This document shows, piece by piece, positions 45,744-53,806 of a stretch of DNA of 64,000 bases. The DNA is from SAR86 cluster bacterium AG-447-A08 (lineage in GTDB: Bacteria; Pseudomonadota; Gammaproteobacteria; Magnimaribacterales; Magnimaribacteraceae): positions 1 through 64,000 of the forward strand of contig QCQA01000001.1 of the NCBI GenBank assembly GCA_003212335.1, in the 5' to 3' direction. Both the position numbers and the translations under genes were made by a program. Below the pieces are notes generated by a model. That model was not told where the DNA came from, made no database searches, and was given only the letters and a program-made list of their open reading frames with translations. The stretch's first letter is position 1; every line of letters begins with the position of its first letter.

Positions 45744-46574
45744 TTATTTGTATAAGATTTTTTTATTTAAATCTTTTTTATAAATCACCACTAGTCTACT
45801 AGTTGTTTGATATTTAGAAACCGTAAAATCTCTCTCACTTCTTGTGACCTGAACTAGCCAGCTCTGATTCTCAGAATCAGATATCCACCCTTTTAATCTT
45901 TCTATTCCTGGATTAGCATCTAAAAAATTGAGAATATCTTCTTGATTTATTGGGCCATCGAATAATAAAACTTCTGTTTTTAAAGAATTGTGCTCCTCTA
46001 CAAATGGTAGTATCTCCCCTACTGTGTCAGTCTCAATAAAAATATTTTCTAAAAGCGCATCAAGTTCCTCTTCCTTCTTGTAGACCGGATTCATAGAAGA
46101 AAGCAATTCTAAATCGAAATCGTTGTATCTATTTATGTAAATCAAATCAGACTGAATAATTTGAGATTTGACAGTTTTTGAAACAAATTTATCTGAAAGA
46201 AGTTGCTTAAGCGTTCTCCCTTCTACAACTGTTAGTAATTTAGATAATTTGTAACCGGGCCAACTAGTACCATAATTTGACATTTTTACTGGTAAAGCTA
46301 CTCCACTTGATTCCAGAATTACTGCCTTTACCTTTTGAGACAGCATAAAATTTAATGAATCCCCGAGATCATCATTTAAATTACAACACACGCAACCATT
46401 TGTGAGAGAGATTGTTAACTCGTCTTCATTTTCGATAAGATATTTATCAATATTCAATTCACCAAAATCATTCACTAGTATGCCTATAGGAAAGGATGTG
46501 CTTTTTAAGATGTGATTAATTAGAGTAGTTTTACCCGAGCCCAAATAACCACAAATAACTGTTAAAGGCTTCAT
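45744..46574 (-). CDS. CobW/COG0523-family GTPase
   Basis: A 276-residue G3E GTPase. Walker A is GYLGSGKTTLINHIL, the metal-binding CXCC motif is TNGCVCCNL, and the Walker-B-like region is AVILESSG. The usual base-specificity motif NKxD is replaced near YINRYNDFD, so nucleotide specificity may be relaxed or the assignment of that strand is uncertain. Members are metal chaperones for zinc, cobalt or other metals, but no metal partner is adjacent. The C-terminal domain is short for the family. It lies 4 bp after the amidohydrolase gene. Confidence 0.85.
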   Translation of the reverse strand: MKPLTVICGYLGSGKTTLINHILKSTSFPIGILVNDFGELNIDKYLIENEDELTISLTNGCVCCNLNDDLGDSLNFMLSQKVKAVILESSGVALPVKMSNYGTSWPGYKLSKLLTVVEGRTLKQLLSDKFVSKTVKSQIIQSDLIYINRYNDFDLELLSSMNPVYKKEEELDALLENIFIETDTVGEILPFVEEHNSLKTEVLLFDGPINQEDILNFLDANPGIERLKGWISDSENQSWLVQVTRSERDFTVSKYQTTSRLVVIYKKDLNKKILYK

Positions 46575-46578
46575 AGAA

Positions 46579-48216
46579 TCAGATCTTAAATATTCTACCT
46601 TCGAAAACTGTGGCCTCTATGTTTATGTCTTTAATTGCCGTTGGATCAACTTCTAAAGGATCTTCTGACAAAACAGTAAAATCGGCTTTTTTACCAGATC
46701 TTATGCTACCAATTTCATGATCTAAACCTAAAACCCTTGCAGCGTTAATAGTAATGGCTTCTAAGCCTTGTTGAGGGGTTATCCTTTCTTCCGGAGACAT
46801 AAGTTCACCCTTTTCATTTATTCTATTAACAGCCACCCACATGCTTGTCAGTGGATGCGCTGGTGCCATTGTAAAATCTGAATGAAGGGAAGTTATAACT
46901 CTTTCTCTGAAACAGGTACCGATTCTAGACATAGAAGAGGCCCTTTCATAACCTACAGAATGATTAGCATATAAATTCGAGAGTTCGTGTACATAATAAG
47001 CATTAGCTGAAACATTTGCTCCCAACTTAGAAAGTCTATGGACTTGTTCTGGAGTAGATAAACCAAAATGTTCTAAGGTAAATCTGTGATTAAACCTAGG
47101 CTTCTCAAATTGCAATTTTTCTAGTGTATCTATCGCAAGTTCTAAACCTAAGTCGCCTGTTACATGAACGTGAATTGAATATCCCTTGTTCCAGTAGATT
47201 CTTGCAATATTTTCAAATTGCTCAGGAATGGTAAGCCATTCCCCTTCATGTCCATCTATGTAGCCTGGTTCCATCAATTGAGCAACCTGAGCAAAAAAAG
47301 CACCATCAGTGAAAAGTTTTACTCTTTTATCAAACCTCAGATGATCAGAATTATGTGTATTTAAAGAAGAAATAAGTTGTTCACCTTTTACATGATCTCC
47401 TCCGGATAAACCTGCCATCGCTGTGGCGTGAGCTACCAATTCGACCCTAAAAGGATTATTTTCATTTTCATATATAAGTTTTTGTGCATTTAATTCATTC
47501 TCAAAGTCGAAGAGCCCTACTGCCATATCAGCAATTGTTGTATGCCCTCCAAAATGAACAACTTCCTTAAGTTTTCTTAATCCTTCAGTAAATATTTCTT
47601 GATCAAGAATATAGGGATTGAGTTTTTGTAGAGCAAAACTCAATCCTGTTTCAAAAAACCTACCTCTAACAAAGTCTATTTGAGAAGAGTTCTTTACATC
47701 ATCTTCCTTTATTTCAAGGTATTCTAAGGCTGCATCATTCATACAGAGCTCATGAAAAGATCTATTCCATACTATGATTGGAGTGTGAGAGTCCAGAGCA
47801 TTTATCCTATCTCTAGAAATTGGCCCGTGCCAAAGTTCATGATGGCCCCATGTAATAAAAAGGTCCTTATGGGTTGGAGTGGAACAAGCTTCTAGCAATG
47901 CCTTATCATAACTATCTGGAGTTGTAGTGGCTTTAGTAAGACCCCATGGAAACTTCCATTCCATAGCAGTGATAAAGTAAGTTGGTAACAGTACTGCTGC
48001 CATTGAAGGGTGTAAGTGTGGATCAATTAATCCAGGAACAATAATCGATTCTTCAAAGTCATCATGTATGGTGAATTCATTGTTTTTTAACCACGGTTTT
48101 AGAGATTCAAGACTTCCAGTCTCGATGATACGTCCATCTCTCACAGCGATTACCTCTGTTCTTGGTAAAGAAGGATTAACTGTTATTACAGATTTCGCCT
48201 TAAAAATCTCAATCAT
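46579..48216 (-). CDS. YtcJ-like amidohydrolase
   Basis: A 545-residue metal-dependent amidohydrolase of the YtcJ/imidazolonepropionase-like group. It opens with IEIFKAKSVITVNPSLPR, has the metal-site start SIIVPGLIDPHLHPSMAA, the later HVHVTGDLGLELAID, FTLEHFGLSTPEQV and HSDFTMAPAHPLTSMWVA, and ends with ARVLGLDHEIGSIRSGKKADF. Substrates of this group are diverse N-acyl or cyclic amides. The start ATG 48216 is preceded by TATTCT ending 6 bases upstream; the frame extends to a TTG at 48234 but that would overlap the promoter. It is the gene on the left edge of the island. Confidence 0.9.
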   Translation of the reverse strand: MIEIFKAKSVITVNPSLPRTEVIAVRDGRIIETGSLESLKPWLKNNEFTIHDDFEESIIVPGLIDPHLHPSMAAVLLPTYFITAMEWKFPWGLTKATTTPDSYDKALLEACSTPTHKDLFITWGHHELWHGPISRDRINALDSHTPIIVWNRSFHELCMNDAALEYLEIKEDDVKNSSQIDFVRGRFFETGLSFALQKLNPYILDQEIFTEGLRKLKEVVHFGGHTTIADMAVGLFDFENELNAQKLIYENENNPFRVELVAHATAMAGLSGGDHVKGEQLISSLNTHNSDHLRFDKRVKLFTDGAFFAQVAQLMEPGYIDGHEGEWLTIPEQFENIARIYWNKGYSIHVHVTGDLGLELAIDTLEKLQFEKPRFNHRFTLEHFGLSTPEQVHRLSKLGANVSANAYYVHELSNLYANHSVGYERASSMSRIGTCFRERVITSLHSDFTMAPAHPLTSMWVAVNRINEKGELMSPEERITPQQGLEAITINAARVLGLDHEIGSIRSGKKADFTVLSEDPLEVDPTAIKDINIEATVFEGRIFKI

Positions 48217-48222
48217 GAAATC

Positions 48223-48228
48223 AGAATA
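48223..48228 (-). promoter_or_regulatory. Extended -10 box (TGCTATTCT) of the amidohydrolase gene
   Basis: TATTCT with an upstream TG (TGC spacer) ends 6 bases before ATG 48216. The transcript would start at the ATG. The box lies between the old tRNA-Val 3' end and the gene, so it was in place before the island inserted. Confidence 0.5.
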
Positions 48229-48248
48229 GCACAATTGGGTCTAAGAAA

Positions 48249-48296
48249 TGGTAGACACGAGTGGACTCGAACCACCGACCCCCACCATGTCAAGGT
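48249..48296 (-). pseudogene. tRNA-Val 3' fragment, left attachment repeat (attL-like)
   Basis: These 48 bases repeat positions 59598-59645 with one mismatch (C/T in the T-loop). They hold the anticodon arm from ACCTTGACATGGTGG through the T arm, the 3' acceptor strand and the encoded CCA. The 5' half (acceptor strand and D arm) is absent; beyond position 48296 the sequence diverges. This is the 3' piece displaced when an element inserted into tRNA-Val. Confidence 0.92.
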
Positions 48297-48355
48297 TACA
48301 GTCTTAAACTAACAATTCTTGTTATATAAAGGTTTCAGAGCGTTAGGATTTTTAC

Positions 48356-48379
48356 TGTGCCTGTTTTTGTGCCTGTTTA
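48356..48379 (+). repeat. Tandem 12-bp repeat TGTGCCTGTTTt/a, candidate left integrase arm sites
   Basis: Two copies lie end to end (48356-48367 and 48368-48379), identical in 11 of 12 bases, 60 bp inside the left tRNA repeat. The TGTGCC core at 12-bp spacing recurs at the right end (59473-59501). Confidence 0.65.
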
Positions 48380-48421
48380 GTGTAACAACTCTGTTATGAG
48401 TTGAGGTAAGTGCGAAAAAAT

Positions 48422-49033
48422 TTAGCGATATTTAGAACTTTTCTTACACTCCTCTATAAGATGAACCATTAGTGTTCTAAAGCCCAACATTCTGTATTGT
48501 CTTTCAGGAAAAGCAAAATATTTGATAGTAGGATCATCTTCTTGAATTTTTATGGTTAATACTTTCCAACCTAATGGATTCCCATAAGATTTTTCAATAG
48601 CCAAGAAGGATTTATAGACTCTCCCTAAGTTAAGATGAATAGCATGGTTTCCATCATCAAACTCTAGAGCATTAATTATCTTGGCATGATTATTTTCAAT
48701 ATATTTGCCATCAAAATTTAGGACTAAATCAACGTTTTTATCTTCTAAAGAAGTGAAATCAAAATCTTGGAACTTAGTTTTTACTTTATTGGTTGAAAGT
48801 TGGACAAAGATTGAAGGTTCGCCAAGACAGTTCTCTTCATCAACCATCACATACATTCTGTCCTTCCAAACTAAGTTACTTCTTACACTGCCTGTTTGAA
48901 CCCCTTTGAGCGTGAATTCGCTGTTAGGAAACCAATATGTTTCGTCATGCAGGGAGTTATATTCAACTTCGCCAAAAATGATATCTGAAAATAAAAAGAT
49001 AAATAATATATGTATTGATCTATTAATTTTCAT
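48422..49033 (-). CDS. Island: exported protein, unknown (cassette gene 5)
   Basis: A 203-residue protein with a signal peptide (SIHILFIFLFSDIIFGEV). The body is beta-rich with a Cys in DEENCLGEPSIFVQL and another near the C-terminal helix (LIEECKKS). The sequence CxxEPSxFV and the terminal Cys helix resemble the protein encoded at 49549, so the two are likely divergent paralogs. The start overlaps the 49023 gene by 11 bp. It is the last gene of the five-gene run; the island's left end follows. I recognise no family. Confidence 0.7.
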   Translation of the reverse strand: MKINRSIHILFIFLFSDIIFGEVEYNSLHDETYWFPNSEFTLKGVQTGSVRSNLVWKDRMYVMVDEENCLGEPSIFVQLSTNKVKTKFQDFDFTSLEDKNVDLVLNFDGKYIENNHAKIINALEFDDGNHAIHLNLGRVYKSFLAIEKSYGNPLGWKVLTIKIQEDDPTIKYFAFPERQYRMLGFRTLMVHLIEECKKSSKYR

Positions 49034-49301
49034 CAGTTTCCAGATAATTTAATGCCTCTTTTTTGCAAGTTGGACATACATTAACAATCTGCCCTTTTGT
49101 TTGATCTGATGGAGCTGCCAAGCAACCTAAATCAACAAATAAACCGTGAAAAGGATATTGCTTTTGTAACTCAGAGTCATATCCTGATGGAATTCCATAG
49201 CTTGGCTCTGCGATACCTTTTAAAAGATCATCTCCATGCAACCAACATATATTTTGTCGTAGAGCATTGATCTCTCTTTTAAGCTGTTCTTTAGTTTTCA
49301 T
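49023..49301 (-). CDS. Island: small cytoplasmic protein with CXXC, unknown (cassette gene 4)
   Basis: A 92-residue protein without signal peptide. It begins with a helix (TKEQLKREINALRQNICWLHG) and ends with VNVCPTCKKEALNYLE, a CXXC that may bind zinc together with the upstream Cys/His residues (NICWLH, DLGCLAA). I chose ATG 49301; a TTG at 49331 overlapping the upstream stop would add ten residues. The tight overlap with both neighbours argues for one operon. The function is unknown. Confidence 0.6.
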   Translation of the reverse strand: MKTKEQLKREINALRQNICWLHGDDLLKGIAEPSYGIPSGYDSELQKQYPFHGLFVDLGCLAAPSDQTKGQIVNVCPTCKKEALNYLETDEN

Positions 49302-49327
49302 ATGTTGATAAAAAAATTTTATTAAAC

Positions 49328-49549
49328 TCAATAAAGGGAAAATTTACCTATGACATCTAAATCTTCATCCGAATCCTCTTGGCAGTACTTAGCTTTACTC
49401 ACACTCAAGATATAAGCTCCTAAGGTCAAGGATGAAGTGGAAAATAAAAATATAAATAGAAGCTGCAAAGAATAGTCTCTATATGCAAAAGCCAAAAGAA
49501 GAGAAGAAAACAAACCGAGTATATAGACAATAAATCCTATTAATCTCAT
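49328..49549 (-). CDS. Island: small membrane protein, unknown (cassette gene 3)
   Basis: A 73-residue protein with two hydrophobic helices (LIGFIVYILGLFSSLLLAFAY and LQLLFIFLFSTSSLTLGAYIL) and a short polar C-terminus (CQEDSDEDLDVIGK). Its ATG overlaps the stop of the upstream exported-protein gene by one base (TAATG). It may anchor or assist the two exported proteins of the cassette; this is inference from position. Confidence 0.65.
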   Translation of the reverse strand: MRLIGFIVYILGLFSSLLLAFAYRDYSLQLLFIFLFSTSSLTLGAYILSVSKAKYCQEDSDEDLDVIGKFSLY

Positions 49550-50076
49550 TAGACTTTGGTCTCCTTTACAGCCTCTTCTTCCTTCTCATAAGGAGCAAAA
49601 GATTCACAAATTTTTGTAGCTTCCTCAATAGCCTTATCTAAATGATCGAGTACCCACTTATCTTTCCCATAAATAGAATCTAATTCCATTACTCTTACAC
49701 CTCTTAAGCTAGGAAAATTTCCTTCAAGTTCAAGCACTGATCTTTCCTCTAAAGCTAGATAAACTTTAAGATCAATCTCTTTTTTCTTTTTAAGATTAAC
49801 TCTTATACTCGCCTTTAATACCGAGTCCTCTTCTGGCTCATCAAAATCTGCTGAATCAGGAGAATACATAACAAAACTAGGTTGATCTGCAAAACAATGA
49901 GGTCTTTTGACATGAAAGATAAAGCCGTTATCAGACCGGGGATTCTCTGAATACTTCTTTACTAAAAGCATATGCGGTCCAGCATTTACAATCCTGAATG
50001 AGTCAATTGTTGTTATATCAATTTCAGAGAAGACACTAAGGGGAATTAAGGAAAAGATCGAAAGAAAAAATTTCAT
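49549..50076 (-). CDS. Island: exported protein, unknown (cassette gene 2)
   Basis: A 175-residue protein with a signal peptide (FFLSIFSLIPLSVFSEI). The body has a Cys in KRPHCFADQPSFVMYS and a second in a C-terminal helix (KAIEEATKICESF), a layout shared with the 203-residue exported protein of the same cassette. The C-terminus is Glu/Lys-rich (EKEEEAVKETK). No known domain is recognised. It lies 4 bp downstream of cassette gene 1. Confidence 0.7.
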   Translation of the reverse strand: MKFFLSIFSLIPLSVFSEIDITTIDSFRIVNAGPHMLLVKKYSENPRSDNGFIFHVKRPHCFADQPSFVMYSPDSADFDEPEEDSVLKASIRVNLKKKKEIDLKVYLALEERSVLELEGNFPSLRGVRVMELDSIYGKDKWVLDHLDKAIEEATKICESFAPYEKEEEAVKETKV

Positions 50077-50080
50077 AGGA

Positions 50081-50440
50081 TTATTGAACGGTTGGTTTAT
50101 TTGATGGATCTAAAAAAACTGAAAAGAAATCTGCCTGATGAATATCCGATGAATCATCAAGTTTTTTCTTTTCTTCTAAGGAACGCTCTAGACCTATTTC
50201 CAAAAATGCATTTACTCTTTGCCTGGCGAATTCTAAGTCCTTTGATTCCATACAAAACCTTGAAACACAAAAAAACGCCATAGCATCAGATATTTCTTCT
50301 GGATCAAGTCCTAGATCTAGAAAGTATTCCTTTAGACAGTCTAGTCCTAAGAATATCCGATGAGTGTCATCTTCAATTTCTTCTTCATCAGGAAAAGAAA
50401 TTTTAATGATTGTTTCTTGGTTTAAGTCTTTTATTTCCAT
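50081..50440 (-). CDS. Island: acidic cytoplasmic protein, unknown (cassette gene 1)
   Basis: A 119-residue, strongly acidic and helical protein (ISFPDEEEIEDDTHRIFLGLDCLKEY) without a signal. It opens the five-gene cassette. The only untranslated stretch before it is 39 bp, which contains the perfect palindrome at 50462-50478 and a TACTAT ending 6 bases before the ATG, so it probably has its own regulated promoter inside the longer WYL-helicase transcription unit. The function is unknown. Confidence 0.65.
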   Translation of the reverse strand: MEIKDLNQETIIKISFPDEEEIEDDTHRIFLGLDCLKEYFLDLGLDPEEISDAMAFFCVSRFCMESKDLEFARQRVNAFLEIGLERSLEEKKKLDDSSDIHQADFFSVFLDPSNKPTVQ

Positions 50441-50461
50441 CTGGAAATAGTAACTTATTTG

Positions 50462-50478
50462 ACGTCATATCATGACGT
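50462..50478. promoter_or_regulatory. Palindrome ACGTCAT-ATC-ATGACGT, candidate operator of the five-gene cassette
   Basis: A perfect 7-bp inverted repeat with a 3-bp centre, located just after the helicase stop and about where the -35 element of the cassette promoter would be. The same CGTC-N7-GACG frame occurs over the -10 of the WYL gene (54821-54835). Confidence 0.55.
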
Positions 50479-50479
50479 A

Positions 50480-53400
50480 CTAATGTATAGCGTAATCTAC
50501 CAAGTCCATATAGAAATTTACCAAGGACATTTCTTTTGAAGAATTTGCTATTGGTTGATTGAGGTTTGGAGATGCTACAAGAATAGCTAAAGTTTGAGCT
50601 CGTGAAAGAGCTACGTTGAGACGGTTTCTCTCTAATAGAAAATCTGCACCTCTTGGGGCACTCTCTAAATCACTTGCAGCCATAGAGATAAGAACAATAG
50701 GTGCTTCTCTACCTTGAAACTTATCAACTGTTCCAACTTCAAATGATGACCCCATAGCCTCTTGGAGTAATCTTATTTGATGATTGTATGGAGAGACTAT
50801 TAAAATATCTTTTGGAGTTATAGACGACTCATTGCCCTCTTCATCTGTTTTTTTACCTTTTAGAAGATTAACAACTAATTTTTCTATAGCCTCAACTTCT
50901 TCTGTACTAGATTGCTCATTGCCTTCGTGCTGCACGGGCAAGTAACAGATACCTGACTCCTTTTCTAAATTTGCTTTACTTATTTGTATCTTTCTAGAGT
51001 TTGCTACGCTTACAGACTGTAATCTTCCGTCATACACCCTAGATGATATGAAATTACATATATCTGAATTAAGTCTATAGGTATTAGGTAAAAGTAAGCC
51101 TTTATCTGCTGGAACAGTAGAAAATTCTCCTAGCAAGTAATCTAGACAAGACACTCCAGAGTCCTCTGGATGGACTCCTTGAGTCGGTTGAGATAACTGC
51201 ATTTGATCGCCCATAAGAATAATATTTTTACAGCATTTACTCATTCCTACCATGTTTGCCAAAGATACTTGTCCAGCCTCGTCTATAAGCAGATAATCCA
51301 GTTCACTCTCCATTTTGTCATTTGCAAATGTCCAAGCTACGCCAGCAACTATCCTAATTTCATCTGATAATTCAGCTTGACCAACATTTTTAAAAAGTTG
51401 AATCCTAGAGTTATCGTAAAGCTCATCCTGCCCACTATGTATTCTAGCTATATCACCTGAGATGCCATCCTCATCCATAACATTAATTACTTTTTCAAGA
51501 ATATTATTTATCGCTTTATGGCTATTTGAGGCAATCCCAACCTTATATCCTTGATTGATCAAGGAAGATATAACTCTTGAGCCAACATAAGTTTTTCCTG
51601 TACCTGGTGGACCTTGCATACATAGATACCCTCCATCCAAAGAGGAGGAGATCTCAATTGCTGCTTCCAAAGTATTACTGCCCCATTTTGATAAATTAAT
51701 ATCCCCATCCTTTTTTAGGTTAGGTCGATCTTTGGACAAAAAATTATTTAAGCATTTATTTAACTTACCAGTCTTTAGGTAGTTTTCTGCTATTTCTTGA
51801 ATGCTTGTATCAATAGGTCTTGCTAGAACAACATTAAGTGGAATTAGGCTTAAGTGGCTGGGTAGCTCCTTGGTTGATTTAAGTTTTATAGTGCCATCAC
51901 TAGAATTCATTTCATGCACTGTAACGTTAATGTTTGTATCTTGCTTTACACGTACTGAATCTCCTCGCTTGATCTTCGTTTCTTGATTTGGATCAAATGA
52001 AAATGTATACGCGGAAGACTGGGTAGTGAGTTCTTCAATTTCTCCTGTTGCGACTAGATCTCCTAGGCAATCTAAATCAACAACAAGCTCTTCGTCTGTT
52101 GACTCCAGTCGATCAAAAAGTCTCCAGTAGGCGGGTTTACTTTCTCTTTTATGGTAAAGACATAAATTTGCCAAGATACGAGCATGAGGTTTGTCATCTG
52201 TATTTGATAAGCCAGTGACTAATTCATCTAAAAGATTTGATGCATCAATCCTCTCAACCTCTCTTTCTTTGCTTGCTCTAAAAAAATAAGAAATACCTTC
52301 TTTTTTTTGAATGACTCTCAACCAATCGGATAAAGAAATTAATGAAACACAATCGTCTTTATTGTAATCCCAAATCTCTTTCAAATATTCACTATCAGTA
52401 TGATCTTTTGTATCTCCCCTTTCTGAAGACCAGACTTCATAAACCACTGTTGAATCTTGACCACTACTAACTTCATTATCTCTTTCCTCTCTAAATAAAG
52501 GCTCTATAGCTTTTAATCCATAGCCTTCCGCTCCTATACATAAAGACTGTTTTACTACTCTATATAAATCCACGAACACTTCATTTCTCAAAAGACTATC
52601 TACCTTTCTTTCGCGAGTCCCGAAATGACCCATGAGCTCCCTTATGGCTGTTATCTCAAATTGACCGTAGTGATATACATGCATGGCGTTATCTTGTTGC
52701 CATCTTGCATAAGTCCAATCAATAAAGTCTTCAAAAGCGGTTTTCATTTCTTCTTCAGAATGAGCCCACCAACAATCAAAGCCTTCGGGATTATCTTCGT
52801 GCGCTGCACCCCATAAATAATGAAGAGGAATCTTAGTAAGCAACGGATTACTTTCAATATCGAAATAAATATCTAATTCAGATTTGGGAGGCAGTGAAGA
52901 TAATCCAAGCCCTATTTCTACATTTGGAAGTAAAGAATAAGGTATCCCTCCGCTTTCTTTAGCTTGATTTTGCATAACTGCCTGTAACCTTAATCTGTCT
53001 AAAACTCTCTTATCTAAATTGTGAACTTTGACATCGCTAGTAGCTAATTCTTTTAAAGTATTAATACCCGCTTCATTTAATTTAATAATTTGAGAATGTT
53101 TGATATTGGCTACTTGAAACAAATGATCTCTTTCTTCAAGAGTTTTTTTCGCATGTTCACTAAAACGACCCCAATTTCTGTAAATATCAGGATCAGGAAG
53201 TTCACTGTTCATTTTGGCGTTTTGGAAGACTAAGAACTGTTTCCTTATTTCTTTGTAAAAAACAAAATAATCTTTCACTTGAAAGCGTTCCTTTTCTTTA
53301 TTTCCGTATATAAGAACACAAGTGTCTGTCAAAGTGCCCTGGAGCTCCGATAACATCTCTGAATAGCAACACAATTGAATCAAAAATTTTGGTCTGGATT

Positions 53401-53806
53401 TATTAGCTAGTTTTGCATCCCAAATCTCATAAGCATAATCACCAAAATCTGATTTACCTTCAATTTTATGAAGGAAGTCTGCTCTTCCAAAAAAATGTTT
53501 ATCTCCTAAAGCTGCTTGATAAATAAGTTCAACACCCTCTTTCATAGCTGCTTTTGTAGCGTCAATCATATCTTCTTGATCGCCATCTAGAATGATTCGT
53601 GAGGACATTTCAGAGGAAAGATCATGAAATAAATCCATTTCATGCTGATCACCTTTTTTCGAAGCAACTTGCATAAAAGGATCTTCTTGATCTTCCTTCA
53701 CAGCGTCTTTATCAACCTCTCTTAGATACTTATAAATAAGTGACTCAAAGGGTGATTCGAAGAATCTCATTAGACTGGATGGTGAATGTCTCCTGATATC
53801 GCTCAT
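50480..53806 (-). CDS. Island: RecB-like nuclease + DEDD exonuclease + SF1 helicase (TM0106-like)
   Basis: A 1108-residue DNA-processing protein. N-terminal RecB/Cas4-type nuclease: FFGRADF (Asp110), YEIWDAKLA (Asp130, Lys132) and the QLCCYSEML motif (Gln144, Tyr148). Middle RNase H/DEDD-like exonuclease: YFDIESNPL (Asp316, Glu318), YHYGQFEITAI, and IWDYNKDDC near 478-486. C-terminal superfamily 1 helicase: Walker A QGPPGTGKTYVG (~732-739), LLIDEAGQVS (~842), GDQMQLSQPTQG, GTVDKFQGREAP and RLNVALSRA. Its start overlaps the WYL gene by 4 bp. The layout resembles TM0106-type proteins, whose role is unknown; a defence function is inferred from the island context. Confidence 0.85.
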   Translation of the reverse strand: MSDIRRHSPSSLMRFFESPFESLIYKYLREVDKDAVKEDQEDPFMQVASKKGDQHEMDLFHDLSSEMSSRIILDGDQEDMIDATKAAMKEGVELIYQAALGDKHFFGRADFLHKIEGKSDFGDYAYEIWDAKLANKSRPKFLIQLCCYSEMLSELQGTLTDTCVLIYGNKEKERFQVKDYFVFYKEIRKQFLVFQNAKMNSELPDPDIYRNWGRFSEHAKKTLEERDHLFQVANIKHSQIIKLNEAGINTLKELATSDVKVHNLDKRVLDRLRLQAVMQNQAKESGGIPYSLLPNVEIGLGLSSLPPKSELDIYFDIESNPLLTKIPLHYLWGAAHEDNPEGFDCWWAHSEEEMKTAFEDFIDWTYARWQQDNAMHVYHYGQFEITAIRELMGHFGTRERKVDSLLRNEVFVDLYRVVKQSLCIGAEGYGLKAIEPLFREERDNEVSSGQDSTVVYEVWSSERGDTKDHTDSEYLKEIWDYNKDDCVSLISLSDWLRVIQKKEGISYFFRASKEREVERIDASNLLDELVTGLSNTDDKPHARILANLCLYHKRESKPAYWRLFDRLESTDEELVVDLDCLGDLVATGEIEELTTQSSAYTFSFDPNQETKIKRGDSVRVKQDTNINVTVHEMNSSDGTIKLKSTKELPSHLSLIPLNVVLARPIDTSIQEIAENYLKTGKLNKCLNNFLSKDRPNLKKDGDINLSKWGSNTLEAAIEISSSLDGGYLCMQGPPGTGKTYVGSRVISSLINQGYKVGIASNSHKAINNILEKVINVMDEDGISGDIARIHSGQDELYDNSRIQLFKNVGQAELSDEIRIVAGVAWTFANDKMESELDYLLIDEAGQVSLANMVGMSKCCKNIILMGDQMQLSQPTQGVHPEDSGVSCLDYLLGEFSTVPADKGLLLPNTYRLNSDICNFISSRVYDGRLQSVSVANSRKIQISKANLEKESGICYLPVQHEGNEQSSTEEVEAIEKLVVNLLKGKKTDEEGNESSITPKDILIVSPYNHQIRLLQEAMGSSFEVGTVDKFQGREAPIVLISMAASDLESAPRGADFLLERNRLNVALSRAQTLAILVASPNLNQPIANSSKEMSLVNFYMDLVDYAIH

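Noticed and set aside
48249-48296. A second functional tRNA-Val gene
   Set aside because: The acceptor 5' strand and D arm are missing and the sequence beyond the anticodon arm does not pair; only the 3' 48 bases are present.
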